Source: Schistosoma mansoni
Taxonomy: Eukaryota > Platyhelminthes > Trematoda > Strigeidida > Schistosomatidae
Reading direction: 5' to 3'
Assembly (NCBI RefSeq): GCF_000237925.1
Contig: NW_017386036.1
Coordinates: forward strand, 496,001-560,000
Length of the DNA: 64,000 nt
The first letter of the stretch is position 1. The number at the start of each line of letters is the position of its first letter. The notes under the pieces are model-generated. The model was not told where the DNA came from. It saw only the letters and a list, made by a program, of their open reading frames with translations, and searched no databases. Positions 1 through 13,239 of the stretch are shown piece after piece. The translations under genes and the position numbers were made by a program.

Positions 1-218
1 CGATCGAATCTTAGAAATAACGAAGTCTACTAACGCTGAGGTCTTTTCAGTCAAAGAAAAACCTCAAACGACCCCGAATGACATCTCGGAATTATGTCAT
101 ACACTCACACGCTACCTTCGATTTCGTAATGACCGTAGTCGGTCAAAAACCCCGCGTAGAAGTGTCTCATGTAGGCGATCTGTCTCTCGTGGTCGAGAAA
201 CAGACAACCCCGAACGGT

Positions 219-271
219 GCTGGTATCATAACCAGTATGGTAAGTCTTCCAGAAATTGCAGGAAGCCCTGC
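219..271 (+). other. CHCC zinc finger of gag (fossil gypsy)
   Basis: Reads CWYHNQYGKSSRNCRKPC in the gag part of the fossil element. The spacing Cys-x2-His-x9-Cys-x3-Cys is the CsRn1-type gag finger and separates this clade from ordinary CCHC gypsy elements. It is followed closely by the protease. Confidence 0.75.
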
Positions 272-967
272 AATTACCCGATCTCTAAGGCGACCGACAC
301 GAATAAGAATTCGGGAAACTTCCAAGCCGGCACGCGTTAATGGCAACCGTAGCCGGAGAACATAGCCGTCTGTTATACGTCACAGATGTGACTACGAAAG
401 TCCGCCATCTCGTCGACACTGGCACAGAAGTTAGCGTTCTTCCAGCAAATCCCGACGACAGACTTCACGAGTATGTTTTAAGTTTACAGGCGGCAAACGG
501 AAAGCCGATTGCTACGTATGGTAAAAGGTACGTTTACCTTAATGTGGGTTTACGCAAACCCATCAACTGGATTTTCGTTGTTGCAGATGTCTCCATGCCA
601 ATCATTGGTATAGACCTGTTACAATACCACAACCTACTCATCGACACACGCTCACGAAGGTTAATAGACGGTAACACTAAGTTATCTGTTTGCGTAACTC
701 CTTTTTCTGGTTGCAGATTATCCCCAGTCACAATTAGGCACGCCATGTCAATCATTACTCGATAAATACTCCGGGATATATCAACCGCAACCGAAATTGC
801 CTTGTGTAACCAGCAATGTTACACATCACATCTCGACTACAGGACCACCTGTATTCTCGAAAGCACGATGACTGGCTCCCGAAAAGCTTAGGTTGGCTAA
901 AAACGAATTCGACCACATGATAGACTTAGGAATAATTCGACCGTCAAATAGCCCTTAGTCATCTCCT

Positions 968-2650
968 TTGCACATGGTCTCTAAAAAGGACAGCAATGAT
1001 TGGCGTCCAACTGGTGATTATCAGCGTCTGAATGCTAAAACCATTCCCGATCGTTACCCGTCGCCTCACATTCACGATTTGACAGCTATCTTGAAAGGTA
1101 CAACTGTCTTTTCGAGAATCGACTTAGTTAATGCTTACAACCAAATACATATGGCAACCGACGACATACCAAAAACCGCCATTACAGCTCCTTTCGGCCT
1201 CTACGAATTCTTACAAATGCCTTTCGGTTTGAGAAATGCGGCTCAAACCATCCAAAGGTTCATAGACGACGTCTTCCGAGGTCTCAACTTCGTACATGCG
1301 TATGTTGATGACTGTCTCATAGCAAGTCTGGACAGAGAATCACATCTCCAGCATCTGAAAATTGTTTTCGATCGATTCCAAAGGCATGGCATTACTGTAG
1401 ACATTCAGAAATGCCAAATCGCAACTAACTCCTTAGACTTCTTAGGACACACCATTGATGCTCAAGGCATCCGACCCCTTAGAAGCAAAGTGGTGGCCAT
1501 TTTGGATTACCCAGAACCGACCACGATTAAGCAGTTGCGAACTTTTAACGGCCTCGTAAGTATCTACAGACGGTTCATACCTAAATGCGCATCCCTTATG
1601 AAACCGTTAACCGATCAGTTTCGTGGAAATGCAAAATCAATTAGTTTAGACGACATAGCCCGTAAAGCATTCCCCACAGTTAAGGAACACATCGCTAAGG
1701 CAACCCTGCCTGCTCATCAGGACACTCAAGAACTCATTAGTATCGCCGTAGACGCATCCGACTCAGCAATCGGAGGAGTCCTACAACAATGGGTTAACGA
1801 ATCTTGGCAACCTTTAGGATTTTTCTCGAGATGGTTGCTAGACGCGGAATGTAGGTACAGTACGTTCGGTAGAGAACTCCTAGCTATGTATTGTGCTGTA
1901 CGGCATTTCCAACATTCCATCGAAGGAAGAGAATTCACGCTTTTTACCGATCACAAACCTCTTACCTTCTCTTTAAGTTCATCTTCAGACAAGTACTCAC
2001 CGCGAGAGTCTCGACAACTGGACTACATTTCGCAGTTTACTTCAGATATACAACACATTTCTGGAGCAAACAATGTAGTCGCAGACGCCCTGTCTCGAAT
2101 AAGTTCCTTGAACAGTTTCCAGGGAATCGACCTTCTTAAACTCGCTCAGCTTCAAAAAGAAGACATTGATCTTCAGCATGAGTTATCCTCGACAACTCTT
2201 AAACTAAGTATTAGGCAGATGGGAACAGGTAAGGAAACCTTACTTTGTGACACATCTACAGGTAGGGATCGGCCAATAGTACCAAAACATTATCGACGCA
2301 ACGTCTTCAATACGTTGCACAATCTTTCTCATCCAGGTGCTCGTGCAACAGTCAAACTTATAGCCGAACGGTTTTGTTGGCCTGGCATGAATAAAGACGT
2401 GAGGGAGTGGGCACGCTCCTGTGTAAGCTGCCAGAAATCTAAGGTAATCAGGCACAACAAATGTCCCTTAGGCTCTTTCAAAACCCCCGATGCTCGTTTC
2501 GACCATATTCATCTGGATTTGGTAGGACCCTTACTCGATTCAAACGGACACTCATATCTCTTAACATGCGTAGACCGTTTCACTCGATGGCCAGAAGCAG
2601 TACCGATTAAGGACATCACTGCTGAAACTGTGGCTCGCGCTTTCGTCGAA
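968..2650 (+). other. Reverse transcriptase, RNase H and start of integrase (fossil gypsy pol)
   Basis: The best preserved part of the left gypsy element. Visible landmarks are the RT fingers (WRPTGDYQRLN), the palm motif (FSRIDLVNAYNQI), PFGLYEFLQMPFGLRNA, the catalytic box YVDD, the RNase H core with Asp in AVDASDSAIGG and FTDHKPL, and the integrase zinc-binding His/Cys segment ending in CVSCQ, followed by the first integrase core Asp (HLDLVGPL). The text is closest to what I recall of CsRn1, Kabuki and Boudicca. It is part of a broken element. Confidence 0.9.
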
Positions 2651-3767
2651 CGATAGGTAGCAAATTTCGGCTGCCCCTCAACCATCACTACAGAACGCGG
2701 ACGCCAGTTCGAATCTGGACTTTTCCGTTGTCTGACCTCACTATTAGGAATCACGCGCTTCCGAACGACCGCCTACCACCCACAAGCAAACGGGTTGGTA
2801 GATCGTTTTCATTGACAACTTAAAGCTTCACTATCAGCTACAAACATTTCACAGTGGACAGACGCTCTTCCACTCGTCTTGCTAGGTATCCGCAATGCAG
2901 TGAAAGCTGACATTGGATACACTGCATCTCAACTCGTTTATGGAACGACACTCCGACTTCCAGGAGAATTCGTGGATCTTTCGTATTCTTCATTGAACAT
3001 GGATCTAAACTCTTACACGATCAGGCTTACAAACGCAATGCGTTCAGTTAAACCTGCTTACACTCGACCTCAATCAACTGATGTTTTCGTTCAACCCGAA
3101 TTACGACATAGTACACACGTCTTCGTTCGTTGAGACTCACATCGACGACCTCTCGAATCAGCATACGAAGGACCCTTCAAAGTTCTTCAACGCGAACTCA
3201 AGTACTATGTAGTTGATAAGAACGGCACAAACGATGGCATCAGTATCGATCGCCTCAAAGCAGCGTACTTAGAAGGAAACCCTAGCTACGTCGATTTTCC
3301 TTCAGTACATCCGGACGACACGGCTCCCACACTCGTAGTACCCCACACGACAGTCGATACACACCTCGGTACTTCGTCAACGTCAGAAAATAAACATAAA
3401 ACAACACGTTCTGGAAGAAGAGTAAGATTTCCAGAACATCTAAACGACTATTGCACGTAGGACACAAACTTTATCTCAGATTCCCTTTTGCATTACTTAT
3501 TACAGAAAAAAAATTTTTTAATATGCTCGTTTTTTTAAACATTTCAAAAAAACAATTTTTTTACTTATGAGAGTATATACATTTTTTTTTATAAAAAAAC
3601 CAAAAAAACCATTTTTTTAACAGTCGCTTTTACGCTGTCGCCAGTGTATTAGTTTATTTATTTTCTTTTCCCGCTCATCTTGTGCCCTTACGCAAGTACG
3701 AGCGTATTTTCGACATGCACTCACACGTTCTATTTTTTCTCTTTTCCAGGACGGCTAGAAAAGAACG

Positions 3768-3980
3768 ATGAAGTTTCACAAGGAACCGAAATTTTCATTG
3801 TACTTTGTTTCCTTATTACTATATTGTGCATTATGGTTCCTTAGTGTAAGGAAAGACGAGTTAAACATAGCAAGCTATCAGAAGAGTGTTTACCAACGAC
3901 AAACTCGTTGGGTTCAAACCCCTGACTGGTCACGTCTTAAGGTCATCACTACCTCACTAGGGGGGGGGAGTGATCAATAG
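3768..3980 (+). other. Small frame downstream of pol in the fossil gypsy element, one membrane segment
   Basis: A 70-codon frame between the integrase end and the probable 3' LTR. After a short charged start it has one strongly hydrophobic stretch (FSLYFVSLLLYCALWFLSV), then a basic tail that runs into the LTR. A pyrimidine-rich tract ending in CCAG lies just before it. Whether it was ever a third gene of the element or is chance cannot be decided from one copy. I claim no function. Confidence 0.3.
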
Positions 3981-4400
3981 CTGTAAATAATTCCCTAAAA
4001 TCAATAGCTCATTAAGTGTTCGACATTGGATGTTGACCACATTTGTTTAAGTGGACTTGTTTAACTGAAGGCTTTCGGTCATGCATCTGTACCAGATCAC
4101 GTTTCGACCCAGCGTGGGACACTGCTCCTACGTTCACTAGCCAGATTAGAGTAAACGCTTCTCGATATATTGATGACGCATCAAATATGTCTTTCCTACC
4201 TCTTCGCATCTGACTTCTGATTTCGATTGGTTGGGGAACGCTTCGTACATAGAAGGTGTTACTGGTAGCTAGTTGTAAAATTAGAATACTAGTCGTATCT
4301 TCAGGACAATTACGAGATTTGCTTGAAAGAAGTACATGAGGTAGTAGGACTAATGTGACTGAAAATTTTTTGTACAGTATACTCACATTGAGTATGTCAT
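3970..4400 (+). repeat. Probable 3' LTR of the left gypsy element, right end not determined
   Basis: Begins with TGATCAATAG directly after the G-rich polypurine tract. No second LTR copy is present in the window, so the right border is a guess. Confidence 0.35.
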
Positions 4401-4849
4401 ATCAGTATGTAAAAACAACGAAAATATGTTTGTACTTATGGACGTAAGCTCAATGCGTCGGATTCAGACGCTTGACTTCAGGATGTAGATGATGATAGTG
4501 ATCAGCATTCTTCCGAAAAACATGCATCTTCTAACCCAGCTCCACAAATTAAACTAAGAACACGACGTCGGTCATCTACGTGTGCTTTATTATAAATGAA
4601 TTTACACTTCAGGCCTAAATATTGCGACTTCCAATCTGGATTCCCCCTCCGTGCATTTAATGGTGAGATAGTAACGGTAAATAAGTTCAAAAATGAATAT
4701 TTCTGTCACTCTCCGACATTTAATGCCGACCTCATCAGTTTTAAATGACACTTTTTGCTGAAGGTTCTCAGATAGGCATTCCCACTAGATCGCAAATGGG
4801 AGCAAATGGAGCTTCCCGATATATGGACAGCCCTTCAAACATATCTTCA

Positions 4850-5226
4850 AACCTCTTCATTTCTGACTTCTGATTTGACTGGGCTGGCATACTTCGACTA
4901 TAAAGATGTAACATGTGAAGTCACTGTCAAATGCCGAATGCCTGTGGCATCTCCAAGCTGAGGTTACTTCCATTAAAACTGTATGCAACCATCTTTGCAC
5001 AGAAGAATATATTTCTGTAGATGCGTAAAGCTTTGGCAATCCAAACTGTAGCTGTAAATCATCAACGAGTAGGAGAATGGGACACGTAGTACATCCACTG
5101 CTATGACAAGGTCATAATATATGTTGCTGATACATCACGTGAACGATGCGCATGTGAGCGTTTCAATGACTACACGTTACCGTGTGATCATATTTCGTAT
5201 GCACATGCCAAAGATCCCATTCGTGG
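4850..5226 (+). mobile_element. Mutator-like (MULE) transposase remnant with SWIM zinc finger
   Basis: Around 5,147-5,191 the plus strand reads ERCACERFNDYTLPCDHISY. The pattern Cys-x-Cys-x9-Cys-x-His is a SWIM finger, and the LPCDH context is typical of the C-terminal SWIM domain of MULE transposases. Upstream in the same frame I read KALAIQTVAVNHQRVGEWD and YDKVIIYVADTSR, interrupted by a stop (TAG) between the two. The frame ends at a possible splice donor (GGAG|GTATGT, 5,221). No DDE core could be read further upstream. Mutator-like transposons (Curupira) are known in schistosomes, which fits. It could instead be a host SWIM protein exon, but the in-frame stop argues for a decayed transposon. 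Confidence 0.5.
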
Positions 5227-5306
5227 AGGTATGTTTCTTTGTCTGTATGAGCAACATAGATTTATTTAGATAAAACAGTCGGTGGAGAAGGAACTGCGTA
5301 ATTGAT

Positions 5307-5552
5307 ATGGTTTTCAGTGCGTCATCCAACACGTTAAGCTCTACAGAGAGTGGAGATCTGTTTGAGAAGTTAACTAATTACTACCACACAGTCCATGCTC
5401 TTAGCGAACCTCCGGCCAGTAAACTTATCCGTTCATGCTTTGAAGAATCGGAGGATATATGTATACAAGTTATGAGTTCAGTCGCTGGTAATGAGGAAGC
5501 TTCATCGTCAGAATCCATTGTTCTCATCGACCATAGCTATGCGTCTTGGTAA
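5307..5552 (+). other. Open frame of unknown nature after the SWIM-finger fragment
   Basis: An 81-codon Ser/Glu-rich frame (FEKLTNYYHTVHAL, then CFEESEDICIQV) directly downstream of the SWIM finger and preceded by a splice-acceptor-like TTTTCAG. It may be the tail of the same transposase, but the phase of the preceding donor does not match cleanly. No family is recognised. Confidence 0.25.
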
Positions 5553-5559
5553 CAAGGCT

Positions 5560-8500
5560 TTTATTATCGCAACTTTTTCAGCCCTACGTAAATTCATTTA
5601 CATGGCCATCAGCTTGCTCTTATGGCGTTACGGCAGAGTGTTCTGAGCAGTCTTGTGTTACTGCGTGGTTGTGAGGAATAGGGATGTTGGTTCGCGTTGG
5701 TGTAACGATCACCATGTCTACGCTCACGTTATTAGTCTTCCAGACCGTTTACCGAATACTGCAACCCTGAACTCGGTGTGTGAACCTACCAGGTTAAATT
5801 CGGTACTATTGTACTGATTAAAAATCACGCAGCGGTTACCTTTTACCATCATTAAGCTGACTTTGCTAAGCTTTTGTTTCAGTATACACGAGTAAGACTA
5901 ACTGTTGGAAATCGATTGGCTTTATTGCTGGTAAAAGCATTGACTCACGATTCTATCTGCTCTTTCGTCAAAGATCAGGGTCTCCATCTATTTCTCGCTC
6001 TTGATGATTTTCTATTCCTGGCTTAACTGCCTTTTCTTCATCTTTACTCCTTCAAGTATATTCATGCGATGAAGTTGAAACAGTTTTTATTCACTTGAAA
6101 AATTAGTAGGACCCAGATATTTATTACTTTTACGTATAACCGTTAACAAAAATATAGGATATATGCCAGCTGTTTGATTCTGACACATTTGTTCATCGGA
6201 CGGTAAGTAGGAGTGAACGATCGTAAGTTGTTCATGAGATATTCATAAAACAACATTATGTAGTACATACATGTACATTTTTGGAAACAGTCCCATCGCT
6301 GACAATCCAATCCCTTAGTTATGCAAATAAAATACTGAAATCCATGCGAAATTTACAACATTGTATTGGTAATTTTTTAAATCGATATGTGTATAAACTT
6401 CCGGCAAGACCATAATATACGGACGACCTATGAGCGACTGTGAAGTGACCGCAAGAATGTTCGCTTGCTCACTAGAGCTAAATGAGGGTTATAAACTGTG
6501 TGAGGAATTAGGATTATGAATAACAGTTGATGGTCAGGGTTAGGAATAAGATTTAGGGCTTCCATCAAGAACTGACATCAGCTGAAATGCCGAAACGCTA
6601 TGTAGCCAAGTGAATGAGTTAGTTTCGCGCCAAAATTCAAGACCTGTCATCCTAGATCTGATTGGTTCGTCCTTAAATTATAGTCCCACCAAACTCCAAA
6701 ATATGCAGACGCTGGTTATCTAATCACTTTCTGTGCGGACATTAAACTTGCTATTGCTCGATTAATAAAGAGAACGAACTTCATCGAATCGCTGAGAGTC
6801 CGCCAAAAATGTTAATTAAGGGTTAGTAAATTAGTAGAATGAACATATACGCGAAACTGGACAAATGTATGTTAATGTACACAATTCTCGTTTCCGTGTC
6901 CGATTTGTACTTTGTGACTCATTGTATTACGGAAAAGCCGATGTACATAAGTCTAACATTTGCCTATGAAATCTCGCAAATTCCAATGATAAGGCAGCTG
7001 CATTAGTTTAATTTGGATTGTTTCAAACAACTGAAACCTGTCTTTGATACTCAGTCTCATAACTTACTTCATTCCATTTCTTATAAGTGTCAATATCAAT
7101 ACACTTAGTGATTTTGATTAAAAAGTCATACATTTTAATGAGTTTTCTTCATCGATTTATAACGGAACTCATTTCTGATACTGACTGTCTCTGGAAAAAC
7201 ATTGGCAACCTGAAAACTGAAACTATGTATGAGAAGTGGTGACGCTGAGATGTTTGCTTGATCCTTGGTGAAAACAACACAGCCGTACATTTCTCACATG
7301 AGTCTGGTTTACTATTAGCATGCAATGATTTTTTGGCTCATGTATCTAACGAGAGAAGGTAATACTAACAGCTCAGTAGAAGCAGATACCTAACAACTGA
7401 AACCCTAAATAAAGCTAATATCCTCACTATTATTCTACTCCTGGGATAAAAGTAAAACAAAATAGTCAAAGTCAGTCAAAATCGCAGTAAAGAAGACAAG
7501 AACATAAAACCCCATGATGGTATCGTTACCTGTTGCGCAGTTTTCATAGCCTTGACAATACAGTTTTTTATGAAGATATATGCTTTGTTCACAATGTTTC
7601 ATATAAAATCAAATCATTTGTCCACTTTGAGAGTATGGCTGGGTGGTAATCGATGCTAGTCTTTGATGCAGTCGTAGAAGAACTATTTTAACAAAACTAG
7701 AAAAATTGATTTTTAAGGACTTTGTGATGTCATGTACAGCAAAGTGGAAAAAAATTATTTTGGTTTTAAAATCATAAATAGCCTTACGAGTTTATTGAGA
7801 ACTGATTTGGATTTTTAACTGTGAACAGAGTAGAAATAAGAATGTAGTGCAAGAATGTGTTACAAAGTCACACTGTTGTTGCTTATATATGCCGACGGTC
7901 AAGGGTAAATCTGCCTCCATGACCCAGAGTGGCTTTGTTCTGGGCAGGTATTCCATTTTCAGATGCTTTGAGCTGGTTGTGCTGATGTTAGTTTTGATAA
8001 GTTAGCAGTATTCGCAGAATTAAATAGTCTGTTGACGTCTGGAAACCTAAATAAGTCGTTTAAAATCATTTCATTTACGTTACTATTCCTTCTTAGTCCA
8101 AAAATCCTATTTGTCTTTTAGTAATTGTGTATTGGAAAGCTGCCTTTACACACGCTTCGCTGGATATCATACTAGATGCCGAAAATAACGTGATATCAGT
8201 AGATACAATGACATACAATTCTGGGGACTCTTTACGTCGGCTGGAAAACGTATAGAGCTTTTGGTCATGTTTTCAGTTGCCGTAATGTTTCAGTCAATAT
8301 TATTGAACGCTTTAGATGGTTGATGACGATCAAAATTTTTTTGTTTCGAATGGTTTCCAGGTGGAGCTTGATGAATTTGGATGCCCTTGGTGAGGAAAAT
8401 TCGACTATTTTGTAGACTAAGAAGCTCACTATATACAAACGGGGAGATAGCAGATCATAGAGAACAGATCCTCAACACATGTAGAAAATCAGTTTTCTTA

Positions 8501-8660
8501 ATGTTTCGCAAGTTCAGGATTCCCTATGAAATCGATCCGGAGTATTAATAAAACGTACATTGTCATATAATTTCAATGCGATTAAGGATATTCCTTATCT
8601 AAATATTCTTTCACTGTTAGCGAATATCAATCGTGCTGTTTTGTCATTCATGTTTAGGGC
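5560..8660. other. No gene seen; AT-rich dispersed repeat debris
   Basis: No frame with coding character on either strand. The stretch 6,540-6,790 looks like a dispersed repeat: about 30 bp around 6,660-6,690 (GATTGGTTCGTCC followed by TTAAATTATAGTC) recurs in diverged form at about 21,750-21,780. Confidence 0.4.
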
Positions 8661-8929
8661 TGGTGACATAATGTACAATCAGGTTAAATGTCGTACAAAC
8701 GTGTGAAGAACAAACGTAACATCCATAAGGGCATTTGCTGCGACAACAGACTGGCAAGTAAATCCTGCGTCACCAACTAAAAAAGCCTGATGCATATGTA
8801 AAGGTACACTTAACTTAATGCCGTGCCGGTTTATTCTATGCTTAGGGCCATTAAGGCATATTAAAGGAACTCTGAGAATAACTGAAGAGGTCAAGAAGGC
8901 TCTTAGACATGGGTAAAAGCACTCGAATA

Positions 8930-9560
8930 TGTTTGTCTGTAGCGGCTCTCAAAAGTATGGATCCGCTTGTCGTAAGACTAGAATTGCTTGCAAAGCATTG
9001 GTAAGTATGGCTAGAAGTTCATACGAAGAACGATGGGTCGTGATTGTGAAAATAACGTTTAAAAAAGGTAGTTCTCGCTTACAAAGAAGAAAACTCAGAG
9101 AAGTGGTGGTGATATCGGGAAAAAATAATGTTGCTAAAGACGACAATTTATCAGAATATTTTGGCAATCAATTGCGATATTAACGATTTGTTGGGCGGTC
9201 TTGTGTTTATTGAGAAAGGAGCTGTCTCAAGATTACTTCAACATCTCAAACCAGAGAAGCACAGCGGTCCTGATGACACTCATCCTGAGATTATAAAAGC
9301 ACTGACGGATGTAATTGTTAAACCTCGAGAATAACGTTTGATATATCTTTGCGGTGGTCTAAAGTGCCAAGAGACGGAATTGATGCAACAATGAGTTCGG
9401 TCTATAAAGCGAGAAGTATCGGGACTTGGTTGGTATTATCAACCCGTTAGTCCAGCAGTGTAGTCAAGTTGGAGGAAATGATTGTTTGAATGGCTGCTTT
9501 AAACTATGCGGAAGTGAATAATCATTTGACCAGGTAACAACATGGTTTTAAGAAAAATAT
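8930..9560 (+). mobile_element. CR1-like LINE fragment (linker and start of reverse transcriptase)
   Basis: The plus strand reads LLQHLKPEKHSGPDDTHPEI around 9,230-9,290, the conserved stretch that precedes the RT fingers in CR1/Jockey-type LINEs. The frame upstream (from about 8,930) is the basic linker between endonuclease and RT. Downstream the RT is decayed by stops and frame changes and fades near 9,560. No 3' tail or target duplication was found. Confidence 0.6.
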
Positions 9561-12500
9561 TATATAATTGGTGAGGTGATCTAATACTGACTTACCTTGT
9601 ACTGAACGATGACATTGATATCCTTATGTTTTAGCTTATCCTTCCGTCTAGGACTTACCGTCCGAGAGGACATTCCAAGAAAGTTCGGAAGCTAAGATCA
9701 AATCATTCACATTTCGTTTCTCGTACCAATTAGTGAATTCATAGAATTCTCTATCCGAACACGGCATATCCCCACCTTCTATTGGTGCATTCAAAGCGAG
9801 ATTGAATCTCTACACTACTACATATTGCAAAGACTAATATGCTTTTACTGACCTTATTTCCTTACTACTGAAGACTGGCTAGTTTGTAGTGAGACGTTGC
9901 TGTTACATATACCAGCCATTTAATTGTACCTTATGTGATGAGGTAAGCATTATACTTCCTTCTAAGAATTGTTTATCAGTGCTGTAAGTGGCGGGATTCA
10001 GTGCAAGGTTCAAGGACACGTTTCCAAAAACAAGGTACTCGCTGAAGTGATACAATGGAAGACCTTAGTTGCGGGACTATGCTCTTTGTGACAAATATTT
10101 AGTTTGAACCAGACTATAACTGAAGCTAAATGGGCGGGAAAACTGTGTGCAAATTTGTGAAGTAGTTCAGACTAATAGTACGCATGGTAACTTTATGTTA
10201 CGTCTTCCGAGAAAATTGCAGGGTCATCCCAACACTTTACGATACGACTTCTCAATTGCTACCATTTTTAGTACGAAGCACAAATGAAAGCTATCTTAAT
10301 ACTCTTTTGCTTATGTTTTCGTTTCTGTGACATTTGTTTCCTGGGGATAATTCGGCTTACATAACCCAGTAAACTATAGGTTTGCTTAAAATGAGTGCTT
10401 ACAATCATTATCTGAACCATTGCGATGGGAGCAGTTGTGTTACGCTTCATAATATACTCATCCCTCACACGCACTCTGGTGATTCCTTCTGATAATACGT
10501 TCGTTGCACTCGATATAACAACACTCATCCGGACCGACATATTTCAAAAGCCGCAAATGGTGCAGGTTTTATTCAAGTGTTATATCGCGCATATAGGATA
10601 CTCGATTATGAACGCATACCCTATCGAGTAGCAGCATTGTTTTTGGTTTAATATACTCAGAAACCCAAATTATATTCCTTTTCCACGGTTTTCTGTGTTC
10701 ACCTACTGACGAAGGTTTTCACTGCCTAGTATTCGGAAATTGAACTTCTAGCCCAGTAATTACTTTATAGAAGCTCTTGTTGATTCCACTTTTACAGATA
10801 GATCCACTACTTTATTTAAGAAAAGTAAATGAAGGTTATAATGTGTTTACCTACTCAAATGTACTCGAAGTTACTATTGTGGTAGTGGGCAATGTTGTTT
10901 ACACTGCAGTAAGCTGCAAAGGTTCATTTAAATTCTGCCATCTGGACTTGTTATGTAAGACATGGGGAACGAACACATTGTTCATCAAAGATTTTGTCTT
11001 TCTTTGGGAGGAAAACACGCAGTAGATTGAATATTTTCGACAACTGAAAACCTTCAGACGAATGCAAATGCTACTTGAAAGAAGTGGTATAGCAAAAAAT
11101 ACATACATGGCAGTTGCTGAAATTCATATTTATTGCCTTAGATCCACGCTTCACAAATGAATATTGATGACCGTCATCACTCGTGCGTCAGTCCTCATAA
11201 CGCATGGGACTACTGTTGTTGACCAGAATACCTGGAAGGTATTTTTATGAGAATAATATATAGTATAACAATAATTTACTTGAAAGCCGCATCAATTTGG
11301 ATAGAATGATGAAATAGTAATCATCAAGATCCATTATAGTAATAAGTCACACTCAGGATTTGTTTAGAGCCCAGATGTAATAATGTAGTTAAGGGTGTAA
11401 CAATACCCACAGAAGGGTTAATTAAAGTGTCCTTTTAGAGCTTTATTGTTTAGCTAACCCAGTAAAGTGAAATAGGGAGATCTCAATACCTCAAAAATCA
11501 AGCAAATAATCATACTACCGAAGTAACCATAATAAAGTGCAAACAATAGTTATGGAATTGGTGAATCGCATTCGTTTTATATCGCGGGAATACATATCCC
11601 AAAAGCACCTCGAAAACACCTTACGTATACCCCAAAAACCTCGGACATAGCTTCCCATCATTTAGCTGTATATGCGGTTTTCACTTGAAAATCACGCCAG
11701 ATATCTGTTTTCATTCTGATTGGTCCATTTCCATAAGCATATAAGTGGCAGTCAGATCCATGTAATCGTTCACATCTACGTGGGCAGGTCATCATTATTA
11801 GATCTTTTGTAGGAATGATTATCGTGACTGTTGTCCATTTCACACGATTCACTATTATTTGTTTCAATCCGTCACAACTCCGTAATGCAACTAGATACTG
11901 CTAAACCCGAATTCGTTGTTGACGAGTTGACGTTGTTAATAGTACAAAAGTAAAATCTTGTCACTCTATGTAAATATTTAGTATCCATTGCTATTGCATT
12001 TAATGTCAAATGACTGATGATGTCCTATTTATGCAATGAAACCAACTGTTTTCGTGCTAATCTGGGGACAAGAAGCAATGTAAATGAACAAGGTTATTAA
12101 TTTCGTTACTCTTCCCAGCTCTGTTGGAACATTCGTGGGTTATTATGGAATACCACGTCACATTTCTTTAAATTTTCACTTTAGATCCGGTCCAAACACG
12201 TATAATTTGGATGGTTTTTAATTCACTGGAAGTACACTTGCTTGACAGAAACTGCTAGTTCAAATTATCAGCTAGCTATCTTTATCACGCAAATCATAAG
12301 GTCAGTCCCTGTCATTGCTCTTAAAAAATGTTTTGACTGAAATGGTACTACGAATATCGATATTTTCCCTATGATTATCAAAACAGTCGCGAGCATTAAC
12401 GTGGACTTCTAGAAATGGCAGTAGTATTTTTCTAAGTGAAGTACCTTTTTCAGTTTTGGATGAGTCCTATGTCGTAAAAGCTTCTCTTATAGTGTTTATA

Positions 12501-13230
12501 TTGGACGTTCAGTTACAGAAACATTGAAGCTTTAGCCTTTTGCTTTCAGCGTCCATCACTATTAAAGCTTTCGGGACATTTATTCTAGAAGTCTAGAAGT
12601 CAGTTTTCTTGTTTTTTAGTTTCTTACACGCCTATAGAGAAGAGTTTAGGGCATACAACTTCAAAGCTTTTTAAGATAGATCTCCCAAAGAGGCCAACCA
12701 AGTTAAGTGAGTATTCCGTAAAGAAACCGAAGGCTACTTTCGAATACAACTTAAGCCATATGAGGTCCTTGATAAGCAAGCTACTCCTGGAAACAGTATA
12801 GCGAGTTAGTTCCCACGAATTTTGCAGGAGAGAACAATATGTGGATTTCGAGGTGAATCAGGCAAGTGTTTAAAAAGTTACCATTGCTTCTCTCGAGGAA
12901 AGAAACATAATCCTGAAAAATTTACATAAACTGACTGGGTTGGTAATATATGTTCCTACGGATCACAGGATGGTCGTTCATATTGAAAGACAGTCGGCAG
13001 AAACCAAAACAAATGAGCACCGCGGAAACAGTGAAAAAGATCCAATAACTAAGGGTCTTTGCATTCCAAAAGTTCGGGGGAAAACGATCGTAAAACCATT
13101 ATGGGTGTTGGGATAAAGTATTCCACAGAATTAAAGCCATAAAATCCAAGTTCTCTAAGCCTACTAAATAAACGTGGTAACTAAGGGGAACTCTGATACT
13201 ATCGCCATCTCAGCAACGTAATGAACGTCG
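9561..13230. other. No gene seen
   Basis: Only short frames, none with recognisable domains, splice structure or codon bias. The part 12,650-13,230 may be decayed upstream sequence of the LINE that follows, but I could not read protein from it. Confidence 0.4.
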
Positions 13231-13239
13231 AAAATGCGT

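Larger units (their letters stand above)
1..3970 (+). mobile_element. Gypsy LTR retrotransposon, CsRn1/Boudicca clade, left end cut off by window
   Basis: Fossil Ty3/gypsy element read on the plus strand. In order I see a gag tail with a CHCC zinc finger (about 219-271), an aspartic protease with the VDTGTEVSVLP motif (about 340-700), reverse transcriptase (about 970-1,560, motif AYVDD), RNase H (about 1,700-2,090, ending in the usual ADALSR) and integrase (about 2,290-3,130). The CHCC finger (Cys-x2-His-x9-Cys-x3-Cys) instead of CCHC is a hallmark of the CsRn1 clade, to which schistosome Boudicca belongs. A run of eight G followed by AG (3,960-3,969) looks like the polypurine tract, with TG at 3,970 as the probable first bases of the 3' LTR. 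The element is broken in several places. The 5' LTR and most of gag lie outside the window, so age cannot be taken from LTR divergence. Confidence 0.9.

Noticed and set aside
4012-4386. 124-codon minus-strand frame
   Set aside because: Antisense to the region between the gypsy LTR and the MULE remnant; no motif.
12010-12045. CTGATGA followed by GAAACC, hammerhead-like
   Set aside because: The intervening bases do not form stem II and no flanking stems pair.
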